A stretch of 64,000 nt of DNA from JOPF136 sp963773835 (GTDB taxonomy: Bacteria > Acidobacteriota > Terriglobia > Acidiferrales > UBA7541). The notes below the pieces were generated by a model. That model saw only the letters and a program-made list of their open reading frames with translations. It had not been told where the DNA came from and ran no database searches. Location of the stretch: positions 1,364,001 to 1,428,000 of the forward strand of contig CAVZCQ010000001.1 in the NCBI GenBank assembly GCA_963773835.1. Direction: 5' to 3'. The translations under genes and the position numbers were made by a program. Each line of letters begins with the position of its first letter. The first letter of the stretch is position 1. Below are positions 33,029 through 41,881 of this stretch, piece after piece.

Positions 33029-35344
33029 CTACACACGCTCCAGGTTCGCGTAGCGTTCCACCATTTTCTTCGTTCCGTGATCCAGAAAGCTGATGGTGAG
33101 GCGGCGTTCGTCTTCTTCGCCGTCCACGGCGATGATGGTCCCGACGCCATAGGTTTTGTGGCGCACGCGAACGCCCAGCAGCGGATGGCCGCCCTCTCGT
33201 TTCTGGCTCCCGCTGCCGGCCCGCCGCGCCGGACCGCGTGCCGACGACCGCGAAAGCGGCGCCTCGGTCCGCCGTCGCCCCTCCCCGTGCATGGGATAGC
33301 GCTGTACCAGCCGGCGCGCCTCCGTCTCCGGATCCGGCACGTAGCGGCGTTCTTCGCCGGCGCGCGATAGCGAACCCGCTACCGTTTCGATCAGTTCTTC
33401 CGGAATCTCGAACAGGAATCGCGAAGGCTGCGGCTCTCCCATCTGGTCATTCCAGTAGCCGGGACGGTACACGGCGCGAGTGAGCGTCAGCGTATCCTTC
33501 GCGCGCGTCATGCCCACGTAGCACAGCCGGCGTTCCTCCTCGATGTCCGCGGGACTCCGCAGCGAGCGAACGTGCGGGAACAGGCCCTCCTCGAGGCCGG
33601 CCAGGAACACGTGGTCGAACTCCAGTCCCTTTGCGCTGTGCAGGGTCATCAGCGTGACGCGCGCCTGCTCCTGATACGCATCCGCATCGCTCACCAGCGC
33701 CGCGCGGTCCAGAAATTCTTCGAGGGGTTCGTCCGCCTCCTCCGCCTCATGCAACGCGGTGACCAGTTCCTGCAGGTTCTCGCTGCGTTCCCGCGATTCC
33801 ACGGTGTCCTGCTGTTGGAGGTAATCGAGATAGCCGGTGCGGCGCAACACCTCCTCCAGAAAGGCTGCCGACGCCGGAGGCGCGCCGCTGGAAGGCGCAG
33901 CGCTGTTCGTCTCCTCTCCCCGCGCGGCGACCACCTGGAACTCCTCCTCGAGGCTGGCCACTAGCGCACGAAATTCGCGCAGGGGTGCCAGGGAGCGCCC
34001 CGCTCCGGTTTCCACAGTGGCGCCGATTGCCGTCCACAGCGAGCATCCCCGCTCCTGCGCCGCCGCTCGGAGGGATTCCACCGTGGTTTTTCCGATGCCG
34101 CGGGGCGGCGTGTTCAGAATGCGCAGGAGCGCCACGTCGTCTTCCGGATTGCGGGCCACGCGGAGATACGCCAGCGCATCGCGCACCTCGGCGCGTTTGT
34201 AGAAACTGAATCCGCCCACCAGCCGGTAGGCGATGCTCCGCCTCCGCAGCGCCTCTTCATACGTCCGCGAAATCGCATTCGTGCGGTAGAAAACCGCCAG
34301 GTGCGTTCCGCCGTCCTCCTGCAGCCGCCGTGCGATCTCTTCCGTCACCCATTCCGCCTCGCCTCCGGCATCCTGCGCCTCATAGAACTGCACCAGCGCG
34401 CCCGCCCCCCGCGTGGCCTCCAGCGTTTTGCCGATGCGCTTCTGATTATGGGAAACCACGGCGCCTGCTGCGTCCAGGATCGGCTGCGTGGACCGGTAGT
34501 TTTTTTCCAGCCGGACGATGCGCGCGCCCGCAAAATCCTGCTCGAAGCGCAAGATGTGCCCCACGTCTGCGCCCCTCCAGCTATAGATGGACTGGTCCTC
34601 GTCGCCCACGACGCACAGGCTGCCTTCCGAGCCTGTGAGCAGCCGCAGGATTTCGTACTGCTGCCGGTTCGTGTCCTGGTATTCGTCCACGTGGATGTAT
34701 CGGAACCGTCCGGACCATGCCGCGCGCGCGTCCGGGTGGTCCCGCAGCACGTCCAGGGCACGCAGCAGCAGGTCGTCGAAATCTAATGCCTGCGCCGCGC
34801 GCAGGCGCTCCTGGTAGGCGGCGTAAATCTGGGCGAAAGCGCGTTCTCGGACGTCCCGCGCCTCTGCGGCTGCCATGGCGGACGAGACGCCGTGGTTTTT
34901 GGCGCCGCTGATGCGCTCCAGCGCCGCGCGCGGGGTCATCGTCTTCTCGTCCTGCCCGATTTGCGCGATGGCCAGTTTGACCGCCGCAATCTGGTCGTCC
35001 TCGTCGAAGATCGTGAAATTCCGCGGCAGACCCAGGCGCGGCGCCTCCCGGCGCAGCAGGCGGGCGCAGAACGAGTGGAAGGTCGCGATCCAAACCTCCC
35101 CTGCCGCCTGCCCCGATCCCGCCAGCAGGCGCCCGGCGCGCTCCCGCATTTGGTCCGCCGCTTTGTTCGTAAATGTGACGGCCAGGATGGCCAGCGGCGG
35201 GACACCCTGTTCCACGAGGTAAGCCAAACGATGGGTGATCACGCGCGTTTTGCCGCTTCCCGCCCCGGCCAGCACCAGCAAAAACCGGTCCGTCGCGGTG
35301 ACTGCCCCGCGCTGCTGTTCGTTCAGTTTTTCGAGCAGGTTCAT
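33029..35344 (-). CDS. pcrA: ATP-dependent DNA helicase, UvrD/PcrA type
   Basis: A superfamily 1A 3'-5' helicase of about 771 residues for nucleotide excision repair, replication-fork and plasmid processing. All motifs are seen: LNEQQRGAV (Q motif), AGAGSGKTRVITHRLAYLV (Walker A), ILAVTFTNKAADQMRER, HVDEYQDTNRQQYEIL (Walker B), VVGDEDQSIYSWRGAD, LEKNYRSTQPIL, VTLMTLHSAKGLEFDHVFLA and EERRLCYVGMTRAKDTL. The C-terminal LGVRVRHKTYGVGTIIAVDG region is the Tudor-like domain that contacts RNA polymerase in PcrA. ATG 35344 (MNLLEKLNEQQ) was chosen over one three codons earlier. Monocistronic. Confidence 0.96.
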   Translation of the reverse strand: MNLLEKLNEQQRGAVTATDRFLLVLAGAGSGKTRVITHRLAYLVEQGVPPLAILAVTFTNKAADQMRERAGRLLAGSGQAAGEVWIATFHSFCARLLRREAPRLGLPRNFTIFDEDDQIAAVKLAIAQIGQDEKTMTPRAALERISGAKNHGVSSAMAAAEARDVRERAFAQIYAAYQERLRAAQALDFDDLLLRALDVLRDHPDARAAWSGRFRYIHVDEYQDTNRQQYEILRLLTGSEGSLCVVGDEDQSIYSWRGADVGHILRFEQDFAGARIVRLEKNYRSTQPILDAAGAVVSHNQKRIGKTLEATRGAGALVQFYEAQDAGGEAEWVTEEIARRLQEDGGTHLAVFYRTNAISRTYEEALRRRSIAYRLVGGFSFYKRAEVRDALAYLRVARNPEDDVALLRILNTPPRGIGKTTVESLRAAAQERGCSLWTAIGATVETGAGRSLAPLREFRALVASLEEEFQVVAARGEETNSAAPSSGAPPASAAFLEEVLRRTGYLDYLQQQDTVESRERSENLQELVTALHEAEEADEPLEEFLDRAALVSDADAYQEQARVTLMTLHSAKGLEFDHVFLAGLEEGLFPHVRSLRSPADIEEERRLCYVGMTRAKDTLTLTRAVYRPGYWNDQMGEPQPSRFLFEIPEELIETVAGSLSRAGEERRYVPDPETEARRLVQRYPMHGEGRRRTEAPLSRSSARGPARRAGSGSQKREGGHPLLGVRVRHKTYGVGTIIAVDGEEDERRLTISFLDHGTKKMVERYANLERV

Positions 35345-35459
35345 AGCGAACACGCCGGTTTGGCGTGAGGCGCAAAATTGTATTCGACGGTTTCGCGCGC
35401 GGCAAACGGCAGCGCCGTCATCCGTTCCATCGCTGCGCCGGGTTTCTTTCGTCTCGCGG

Positions 35460-36134
35460 TCAGCGCGCGGCAGGCCGCAGGTCGATCTCGAAGAAAAACA
35501 ACTTCTGGCCGGAGCCGAAGCTGCTCACATCCGGTATGTACAGAGAGGCGTGCTCCACGTCCTCGAAATGATTCGCGATGTCGAAGATAACGAACCCATG
35601 GACGGCGTTATGCGGGCCAATGACATCACCCGGCAACATCAGGTGGCGAAGGGAATCTTCCATTTTCGCCACCTCTTTCGTTTTCCCGCCCCCGACTCCG
35701 GGGATGGGCCCGCGGTGTCCCCGCGGAGCCGGCCCGCTGGGCAAAACGATCCGGTACGAGGCATCCTCCGCCGTCAGCGGCTCCAGCCGCTGCCGCGCCT
35801 GTCCCGGAACAGCGATCTCCAATTCGATGCTGTCGAGACCGATTCGCAGCGGGCCGTCCGTGTCATTGCGCAGGTACACGTCGATGGCCAGGAGCCCGGC
35901 CGAGTACGGGCTCTTTTTCCCGAATTTCTGCTCGCTGCGTTCCTTCGTCAGATATGGGTCTGCGGCGATCAGTAGGCCCTGGTGGGAATCGTGTGCCGGC
36001 AGCACGGCCGGGTCGGTGGCCGGGGGCGGCGGCGCCTGCGCCCGCGAACGGCCCGGAGCTGCCAGAGCCACGAACAGGACGGCCGCCACGGCGGCGATTC
36101 CCAGCTTTCCACAGCGTTTCCACTGTAAGTCCAT
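35460..36134 (-). CDS. Conserved hypothetical exported protein
   Basis: A 224-residue protein with a clear signal peptide (LGIAAVAAVLFVALAAPGRS-RAQA). The mature part starts with a proline-rich segment and has a mainly beta pattern: SAGLLAIDVYLRNDTDGPLR, IELEIAVPGQARQRLEPLT, NAVHGFVIFDIANHFEDVEH, KLFFFEIDLRP. This layout resembles an immunoglobulin-like or cohesin-like periplasmic domain, but I do not recognise the family. It lies between pcrA (same strand) and the divergent LPS operon. No functional claim can be made. Confidence 0.7.
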   Translation of the reverse strand: MDLQWKRCGKLGIAAVAAVLFVALAAPGRSRAQAPPPPATDPAVLPAHDSHQGLLIAADPYLTKERSEQKFGKKSPYSAGLLAIDVYLRNDTDGPLRIGLDSIELEIAVPGQARQRLEPLTAEDASYRIVLPSGPAPRGHRGPIPGVGGGKTKEVAKMEDSLRHLMLPGDVIGPHNAVHGFVIFDIANHFEDVEHASLYIPDVSSFGSGQKLFFFEIDLRPAAR

Positions 36135-36171
36135 CCGCGAATGCTTCCCCCTTCTGGCGACCTGCGGACTC

Positions 36172-36177
36172 TATAAT
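36172..36177 (+). promoter_or_regulatory. Candidate -10 element of the LPS-core operon
   Basis: A perfect TATAAT lies 57 bases before the chosen waaA-lpxK ATG. No good -35 is present at the right distance (only a weak TTCTGG, 14 bases upstream), so an activator or an alternative sigma factor may be involved. Confidence 0.45.
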
Positions 36178-36233
36178 AGCGGATTGTGCGCCGGCCCGCG
36201 CCGGGTGACCATGGCGTGGGCGCGCGCCTTCCT

Positions 36234-38618
36234 ATGTATTTTCTCTACACCGTGCTGACGGCGCTGGGAGCGATCCTGTTGCTGCCCTATTTCGCAGTTC
36301 TGCGATGGCGGCGCGGGAAGCATTTCCACGGTTTCGCGGAGCGCCTCGGATTTCTTCCGGCCTCGCTACGGGCCGCTGCCACCGGTGGCGACGGAGCAAT
36401 CTGGATTCACGCGGTCTCTGTCGGCGAGGTGGTGGCCGTCATTCCGCTGGCGCGCCGCCTGCGGGAGCGTTTTCCCAGTTACCGGCTGGTTGTTTCCACC
36501 ACCACGGCGACAGGCCAGGCACTGGCGCGCGAGCGGCTCGCGCCGCCTGCTCTGGCTGACGCCGTTTTCTATTTTCCGCTGGACTGGTCATTTCCGGTGC
36601 GCCGTGCGTTCCACGCCGTCCAGCCAGCGCTCGTGGTGGTGGTCGAAACGGAAATCTGGCCCAACTTCCTGCGCCACGCCCGGCGCCGCGGCGTTCCCGT
36701 TGTGTTTATTAACGGGCGAATCTCGGAACGATCGTTCGCGCGTTCCCGCCGGTGGATGTGGCTCGCGCGGGGGTTTTACCGTCGAATGCTTGCCGATGCG
36801 TGCCTGTTCCTGATGCAGAGCGAAGCGGACGCGCAACGCCTCCAGGCGCTCGGCGCACCTCCCGCCCGCGTGGAAGTTACCGGGAACCTGAAATATGACG
36901 TCGCGCTCCCTGCTCCCGGCCCCCTGGTGGACTGGCTGGGCGCTGCCGCGGCCCATCGCGCGCCGATGCTGGTTGCCGGCAGCATACTGGCCGGCGAAGA
37001 GGAGGCCGTACTCGAGGCGTTCGCGGCCGTTCGTGACCGGTTTCCCTCCGCATTGCTCGTTCTCGCCCCGCGCAAACCGGACAGGTTCGCCGCCGCGGCC
37101 GCAATCATCGGCCAGCACGGCTATCGCTGCCTGCGCCGCACTGCCGCCGATCTTTCCGCTGCGTTTCCGGCCGGTGCCGACGTTTTCCTGCTCGATACCG
37201 TAGGCGAACTCGCCGCCGTCTATCAGGTCGCTGCCGCCGTGTTTGTCGGCGGCTCCCTGGTTCCTGCCGGAGGCCACAATATTCTCGAACCGGCAGTATT
37301 TGGAAAGGCGCCTCTGTTCGGCCCCCACATGCAGAATTTTCGCCAAATGGCGGAAGAGTTTCTGGCCGAACACGCCGCCGTGGAAGTTGCCGGGGGCGGT
37401 GAGTTGGGCGGCGCCTGGCTGGATTTGCTCGCGGACGAGCCTCGCCGCGACGCCACGGGCCGTGCCGCGCGCCTGCTGGTCGCGCGCAATCAGGGCGCCA
37501 CCGAACGCACTCTGGAGAGGCTGGCCGTAGCCCTGGCGGAATCGCATCCGCACGCGGAGCGCTCCCGGCAATTGCTGCGCGCCGCGCTTCTCCCGTTCTC
37601 TCCCCTGTACGGTCTGGCTGCGGAGTTGCGTGCTGCTGCGTACCGCCGCGGTGTGCTTCGCTCGCGGCAACTGCCCGCCTCCGTCATCAGCGTCGGAAAC
37701 CTCACCGTCGGAGGCACCGGCAAAACTCCGTTCGTCGCCTGGCTCGCGCAGCGCATCGACCGGGATGGCCGCAGTGTGGCCATCCTCTCGCGCGGCTATC
37801 GCGGCTTCGGCCGCGGTTCGGCGGAGGCCGGCCCGCAGGCAGCCCCAGCGGACGAACCCGAACTCCTTCGCGCCCAGCTCTCCGGCCGGGTTCCCATCGC
37901 TGTCGGCCGCGACCGCTACGATGCCGCGCAGCCTCTGCTCGCGAACGGCGTGGAATGGTTCGTCATGGACGACGGTTTCCAGCACCTCCAACTCCGGCGC
38001 GAGGTGGACATTGTGCTGGTGGACGCGACCGATCCGTTCGGTGGCGGCCTCCTTCCCGCCGGCCGCGCCCGTGAGCCCCGCTCCGCCCTTCGCCGCGCCG
38101 ACGTTCTGGTAATCACCCGCGCCCTGCGCACGCCCGGGCTGGAAGCTGCGCTCCGCCGCCACTCCGAAGCGCCGATTTTTTACGCCTCCACGGTGTGGGA
38201 CGAACTGTTGCCACTCGCCGAGATCCACGCCACGCCGGGAGTCGCACGGCCGGCCCCCGCCTCCGCCAATGGCCGGCCCCGGTATTTCGCGTTCTGTGGA
38301 ATCGGCAATCCCGACGCGTTTTTCGCCGATTTGCGCCGTTGGTCGGATCAACTTCGCGGCACTCTGGTCGGCGAAAAGGCGTTTCCCGATCATCACCGCT
38401 ATTCCCCGGAAGACCTCGCCGCGGTGGAACGAGCTGCCCGCGAATCCGGCGGCACCGCTCTGGTGTGCACTGAAAAAGACGCCCACAATCTGCCCGTGCC
38501 GCTGGCCGCCGCCCTCCCGCTGTTCGCCTGCCGCATTCGCCTGGTCCCTGCCGACGAGGAAGATCTCTATCGCACCATCCTCCGCATCGTGACCGAGCGC
38601 CGTGGAGCCGCGGCGTGA
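36234..38618 (+). CDS. waaA-lpxK: Fused Kdo transferase (WaaA) and tetraacyldisaccharide 4'-kinase (LpxK)
   Basis: A single 794-residue frame joins two Raetz-pathway enzymes. Residues 1 to about 430 are WaaA: a membrane-anchor helix (MYFLYTVLTALGAILLLPYF), the catalytic-Glu motif WIHAVSVGEVVAV (Glu65), VETEIWPN, VFINGRISERSF and GGSLVPAGGHNILEPAVFGK. After a short linker, residues from about 440 are LpxK: PFSPLYGLAAELRAAAYRRG, NLTVGGTGKTPFVAWLA (Walker A, about 492-499), MDDGFQHLQLRREVDIVLVD (about 577) and FPDHHRYSPEDL. LpxK phosphorylates lipid A disaccharide to lipid IVA; WaaA then adds Kdo, so consecutive steps are tethered at the membrane. No internal stop or frameshift is seen. ATG 36234 was preferred over GTG 36186. 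The next gene overlaps by 4 bp. Confidence 0.93.
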   Translation: MYFLYTVLTALGAILLLPYFAVLRWRRGKHFHGFAERLGFLPASLRAAATGGDGAIWIHAVSVGEVVAVIPLARRLRERFPSYRLVVSTTTATGQALARERLAPPALADAVFYFPLDWSFPVRRAFHAVQPALVVVVETEIWPNFLRHARRRGVPVVFINGRISERSFARSRRWMWLARGFYRRMLADACLFLMQSEADAQRLQALGAPPARVEVTGNLKYDVALPAPGPLVDWLGAAAAHRAPMLVAGSILAGEEEAVLEAFAAVRDRFPSALLVLAPRKPDRFAAAAAIIGQHGYRCLRRTAADLSAAFPAGADVFLLDTVGELAAVYQVAAAVFVGGSLVPAGGHNILEPAVFGKAPLFGPHMQNFRQMAEEFLAEHAAVEVAGGGELGGAWLDLLADEPRRDATGRAARLLVARNQGATERTLERLAVALAESHPHAERSRQLLRAALLPFSPLYGLAAELRAAAYRRGVLRSRQLPASVISVGNLTVGGTGKTPFVAWLAQRIDRDGRSVAILSRGYRGFGRGSAEAGPQAAPADEPELLRAQLSGRVPIAVGRDRYDAAQPLLANGVEWFVMDDGFQHLQLRREVDIVLVDATDPFGGGLLPAGRAREPRSALRRADVLVITRALRTPGLEAALRRHSEAPIFYASTVWDELLPLAEIHATPGVARPAPASANGRPRYFAFCGIGNPDAFFADLRRWSDQLRGTLVGEKAFPDHHRYSPEDLAAVERAARESGGTALVCTEKDAHNLPVPLAAALPLFACRIRLVPADEEDLYRTILRIVTERRGAAA

Positions 38619-39670
38619 GGCTGCTCGTCCGCGCCACCAACTGGGTTGGCGACGCCATCCTTTCGATTCCCGCGCTGGCGGCGCTGCGCGCCCACTGGCC
38701 CGAGGCCGAAATTTCCGTCCTCGCCCGCCCCTGGGTGGCGGATCTCTACCGCGACCAGGGCCTCGTCGATCGTCTCATCGCCTTCGACAATCGCGGACGC
38801 CATCGCGGGCCACTCGGGATCGAACGCCTGGCACGCGAACTCCGCGCCGAACACTTTGATTCTGCTGTCCTATTCCAGAACGCGTTTGAAGCCGCCTGGA
38901 TCGCCTGGCGTGCCGGCATTCCGGAGCGCATCGGCTATGCCCGCGACGCCCGCGGGCACCTGCTGACCAAATCCATTCCCGTACCGCTCCCCGGCGAAAT
39001 CCCGGCCCACGAATCCAACTACTACCTGGAACTCCTCCGCCGCGCCGATTGGCTCGACGCGCTGCCGGAGGCCGCTCCCGTCCGGATTCGTGTCGCCGCC
39101 TCCACGCTGGACCGCGCCGAAAAATTCCTCCGCGATGCCGGCTGCCCGCCCGAGGGTCTCCGGATGGCGTTCGGCGCCGGAGCTGCCTACGGCAGTGCGA
39201 AATGCTGGCCCGCCAATCGTTATGCGGAACTGGCCCGGCTGCTCATCTCCGAATACGGTGCGCGCGTGCTCCTGTTCGGCGCCGCGTCGGAGGCCGCAGT
39301 CGCCGCCGAGGTCGAACAGGGCGCGGGTCCGGGCGTAATCAATCTGATTGGACGCAGCGCCATCGGCGATCTGCCGGCCCTGCTCGCCTGCTGCCGCCTG
39401 TTCATTGGCAACGATTCCGGCGCCATGCACGTTGCCGCTGCCGTCGGGCTGCCCGTCGTCGGCGTGTTCGGCCCCACCGATCCAGACGGGACGCGCCCGC
39501 TGACCCCGCAACTCTCCATCGTGCAGCGAAAAGTGGCCTGCAGCCCCTGTTTTCTGCGACACTGTCCCATTGACCATCGCTGTATGAAATCCGTGGAACT
39601 CCAAATGGTGCTCGATGCGGTGCGCGAATGGCTGGCGCAGCCCGCCCGCGCTGCGGGGGAAGGGAACTGA
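38615..39670 (+). CDS. waaF: Lipopolysaccharide heptosyltransferase II
   Basis: A GT9-family transferase that adds the second heptose to the inner core from ADP-heptose. The 351-residue protein opens MRLLVRATNWVGDAILSIPA, the WaaF hallmark, and has AFGAGAAYGSAKCWPANRYA and the nucleotide-sugar site LFIGNDSGAMHVAAAVGLPV then GVFGPTDP. The C-terminal SPCFLRHCPIDHRCMKSV cysteine segment is typical. The GTG start overlaps the stop of waaA-lpxK (GTGA). Cytoplasmic face of the inner membrane. Confidence 0.94.
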   Translation: MRLLVRATNWVGDAILSIPALAALRAHWPEAEISVLARPWVADLYRDQGLVDRLIAFDNRGRHRGPLGIERLARELRAEHFDSAVLFQNAFEAAWIAWRAGIPERIGYARDARGHLLTKSIPVPLPGEIPAHESNYYLELLRRADWLDALPEAAPVRIRVAASTLDRAEKFLRDAGCPPEGLRMAFGAGAAYGSAKCWPANRYAELARLLISEYGARVLLFGAASEAAVAAEVEQGAGPGVINLIGRSAIGDLPALLACCRLFIGNDSGAMHVAAAVGLPVVGVFGPTDPDGTRPLTPQLSIVQRKVACSPCFLRHCPIDHRCMKSVELQMVLDAVREWLAQPARAAGEGN

Positions 39671-39675
39671 CGCCC

Positions 39676-40302
39676 GTGGCCGGCCCTCCCCTTCGCCGCG
39701 CTGTATTTCTGGACCGCGATGGCACGCTCTGCGAGGATGTCGGCTACCTGAACCACATCTCCCGCCTGCACATCTATCCGTTTGCAGCTCCCGCCATCCG
39801 CCGCCTGAACGAGGCCGGGCTTCCCGTTATCGTGGTCACGAATCAGTCCGGGGCCGGCCGCGGATTTTTTCCGGAGTCGCTCATCGCACAGGTTCACGAA
39901 CGCATCCGCCATGATCTGGCAGTTTCCGGGGCCCGCATTGACGCGTTCTATGCATGCCCCCATCGCGTCGAGGACGCCTGTCCCTGCCGCAAACCCCGCA
40001 CCGGCATGCTGGAGCTCGCCGCCCGCGAGCATTCCCTGTCGCTGCCCGGCTCCTGGGTGGTGGGAGACCGGCAGGCCGATTTGGACCTCGCGCACAACGC
40101 GGGCGCCCGCTCCATCTTCGTCCTCAGCGGTTACGGCCGGGGCGAATACGAATGGCATTCCCGCGACTGGCCACATCCGCCCGAATTTGTGGCTGAAAAT
40201 TTGGCCACGGCTGTGGATACCATCCTCCAGCGCGAACAGGCGGACGCCGCCGATGCTCCCGCCGCTGGGCGTTCGGCTCTGACTCCCGGAGGCGCGCGAT
40301 GA
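39676..40302 (+). CDS. gmhB: D-glycero-D-manno-heptose 1,7-bisphosphate phosphatase
   Basis: A HAD-superfamily phosphatase that removes the C7 phosphate in ADP-heptose synthesis. Motifs: AVFLDRDGTLCEDVGYLNH (catalytic Asp pair), VVTNQSGAGRG, the zinc loop CPHRVEDACPCRKPRTGML and VVGDRQADLDLAHNAG. GTG 39676, five bases after the waaF stop, gives 208 residues, near the family's usual 185-200; longer upstream frames overlap waaF. The last four bases overlap the next gene. The Cys-His zinc loop separates GmhB from histidinol-phosphatase relatives only partly, but the operon context fixes the heptose role. Confidence 0.92.
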   Translation: MAGPPLRRAVFLDRDGTLCEDVGYLNHISRLHIYPFAAPAIRRLNEAGLPVIVVTNQSGAGRGFFPESLIAQVHERIRHDLAVSGARIDAFYACPHRVEDACPCRKPRTGMLELAAREHSLSLPGSWVVGDRQADLDLAHNAGARSIFVLSGYGRGEYEWHSRDWPHPPEFVAENLATAVDTILQREQADAADAPAAGRSALTPGGAR

Positions 40303-41390
40303 GTGCCGATCTCGTCCGCCTGATCGAACTCGCCGAATCGTTCCCCCGCCAGCGAATCCTGGTTCTGGCCGATTTGGTGGCCGATGAATTCGTGAGTGGT
40401 GAAATAACCCGCGTTTCGCGCGAGGCGCCGGTGCTCATTCTGCGCCATTCGGAAACGCGGATGGCACCCGGCGGAGGAGCCAACGCTGCCAACAATCTCG
40501 CCGATTTGGGCGCGCAGGTGCTCCTGCTCGGCGCCGTGGGCGATGATGCTGCGGGCCACGCCCTGCTCGACTACTTCCGAGAGAAAAACGTTCCCGTCTC
40601 CGGCCTCCAGGTCCTTCGCGGCTGGACGACCCCTGCCAAAACCCGGTATCTCGCCGGGTTCTCGCATACCGCCAGGCAGCAGGTTCTCCGCGTGGACCGC
40701 GAACCGCATACCGCGTTCCCGTCCGCTGCGCGCCAGCGGCTGGCGCGCCGGGCGCGGCAACTGGCTAGGCGGGCGGGCGCCGTACTCGCCAGCGATTATG
40801 GTTTCGGCGCTGTCACTCCAGCGCTGGTCCGTAGCCTCCGGCTGGGAGCGAAGCCGCCCATCACTCTGGATTCCCGCTATTCTCTGCTGGACTATCGCTC
40901 CGCTGGCATCACCGCAGCTACGCCCAACGAGCCGGAACTCGAAGCCCTGTACCATGCCCGCATCGGCGCCGACCGCGGAGCGCTCGAACGGCTGGGCCGG
41001 CGTGCTCTTCGCCATCTGGCGCTTCGCGCGTTGCTCGTCACCCGGGGAAAGGACGGTATGGCGCTGTTCGAGCCCGGACGCCCGGTGGAAGAGATTCCCG
41101 TTTTCGGGGCCCCGGAAGCGGTGGACGTCACTGGCGCGGGAGACACCGTCATCGCTACATTCACTCTCGCCATCTCCGCGGGCGCCAGCTTTGTGGAAGC
41201 GGCACGGCTGGCCAATTACGCGGGAGGAATCGTGGTGATGAAACGCGGCACGGCCACCGTCACCCAGACGGAACTGCTCGCCGCCCTGCGAGGCGAAATT
41301 ACGGGCGACACCGCCGGCCATCAGACCCCTGCGGGGGTCGCGGATCCCGCCGCGGGCCGTCTCGGACGATCCGCGCGGCGTCCGCAGTGA
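40299..41390 (+). CDS. rfaE1: D-glycero-beta-D-manno-heptose-7-phosphate kinase (HldE N-terminal type, PfkB family)
   Basis: A 363-residue ribokinase-fold kinase that makes heptose-1,7-bisphosphate. Motifs: APGGGANAANNLADLGAQV, the substrate site DYGFGAVTP, ATPNEPELEALY and the anion-hole/catalytic GAPEAVDVTGAGDTVIATFT. The C-terminal 30 residues are Pro/Arg-rich and probably a linker. In many bacteria this domain is fused to the adenylyltransferase (HldE); here it is separate, and the two genes overlap by 4 bp. The N-terminal RILVLADLVADEFVSGEITR matches the RfaE1 opening. Confidence 0.93.
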   Translation: MSADLVRLIELAESFPRQRILVLADLVADEFVSGEITRVSREAPVLILRHSETRMAPGGGANAANNLADLGAQVLLLGAVGDDAAGHALLDYFREKNVPVSGLQVLRGWTTPAKTRYLAGFSHTARQQVLRVDREPHTAFPSAARQRLARRARQLARRAGAVLASDYGFGAVTPALVRSLRLGAKPPITLDSRYSLLDYRSAGITAATPNEPELEALYHARIGADRGALERLGRRALRHLALRALLVTRGKDGMALFEPGRPVEEIPVFGAPEAVDVTGAGDTVIATFTLAISAGASFVEAARLANYAGGIVVMKRGTATVTQTELLAALRGEITGDTAGHQTPAGVADPAAGRLGRSARRPQ

Positions 41391-41881
41391 ATTCGCGCGA
41401 CAAAATCGTCTCGCTGGACGTCCTGTGCGGCATGCTCCCAGCCGCGCGGGCTTACAGCCGTTCTATAGTTCTCGCCAACGGTATTTTCGATCTGCTGCAC
41501 GTGGGTCATGTGCGCTACCTGGAAGCCGCGAAGCGGGAGGGCAACGTTCTGGTTGTGGGCATCAACTCCGACGCGAGCGCCCGGCAACTGAAAGGCCCCG
41601 GCCGGCCCATCCTGGACGAGCGCGCCCGCGCCGAACTGGTTGCCGCGCTGGGGGCCGTCGATAGCGTTGTCGTCTTTCCGGAGCTGAACGTGGAGCCCCT
41701 GCTCGAAGCCATTCGCCCCGATGTGCACGCGAAAGGCACCGATTACACTCCCGGTACCGTCCCCGAGCGGGCCACGGCCCAGCGCCTGGGAATTCGCGTC
41801 GCCATCGTTGGCGACCCCAAACAACATTCCACCTCGGATCTGTTCTCCCGCATCCGCCACACGGGCGGCTCGCTCCCATGA
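41387..41881 (+). CDS. rfaE2: D-glycero-beta-D-manno-heptose 1-phosphate adenylyltransferase (HldE C-terminal type)
   Basis: A 164-residue nucleotidyltransferase that makes ADP-D,D-heptose. It carries the signature VLANGIFDLLHVGHVRYLEA, in which HVGH is the ATP-binding HxGH motif, then VVGINSDASARQLKGPGRPI, and the late IVGDPKQHSTSDLFSRI region. Start GTG 41387 overlaps the kinase stop and its own stop overlaps the waaC start, so translation is coupled. This completes the ADP-heptose steps present here; gmhA and the epimerase gene hldD/rfaD are not in the window. Confidence 0.93.
   Translation: MNSRDKIVSLDVLCGMLPAARAYSRSIVLANGIFDLLHVGHVRYLEAAKREGNVLVVGINSDASARQLKGPGRPILDERARAELVAALGAVDSVVVFPELNVEPLLEAIRPDVHAKGTDYTPGTVPERATAQRLGIRVAIVGDPKQHSTSDLFSRIRHTGGSLP

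Noticed and set aside
36588..38486. About 630 open codons on the minus strand across waaA-lpxK
   Set aside because: Antisense shadow of a protein with all motifs; not protein-like.
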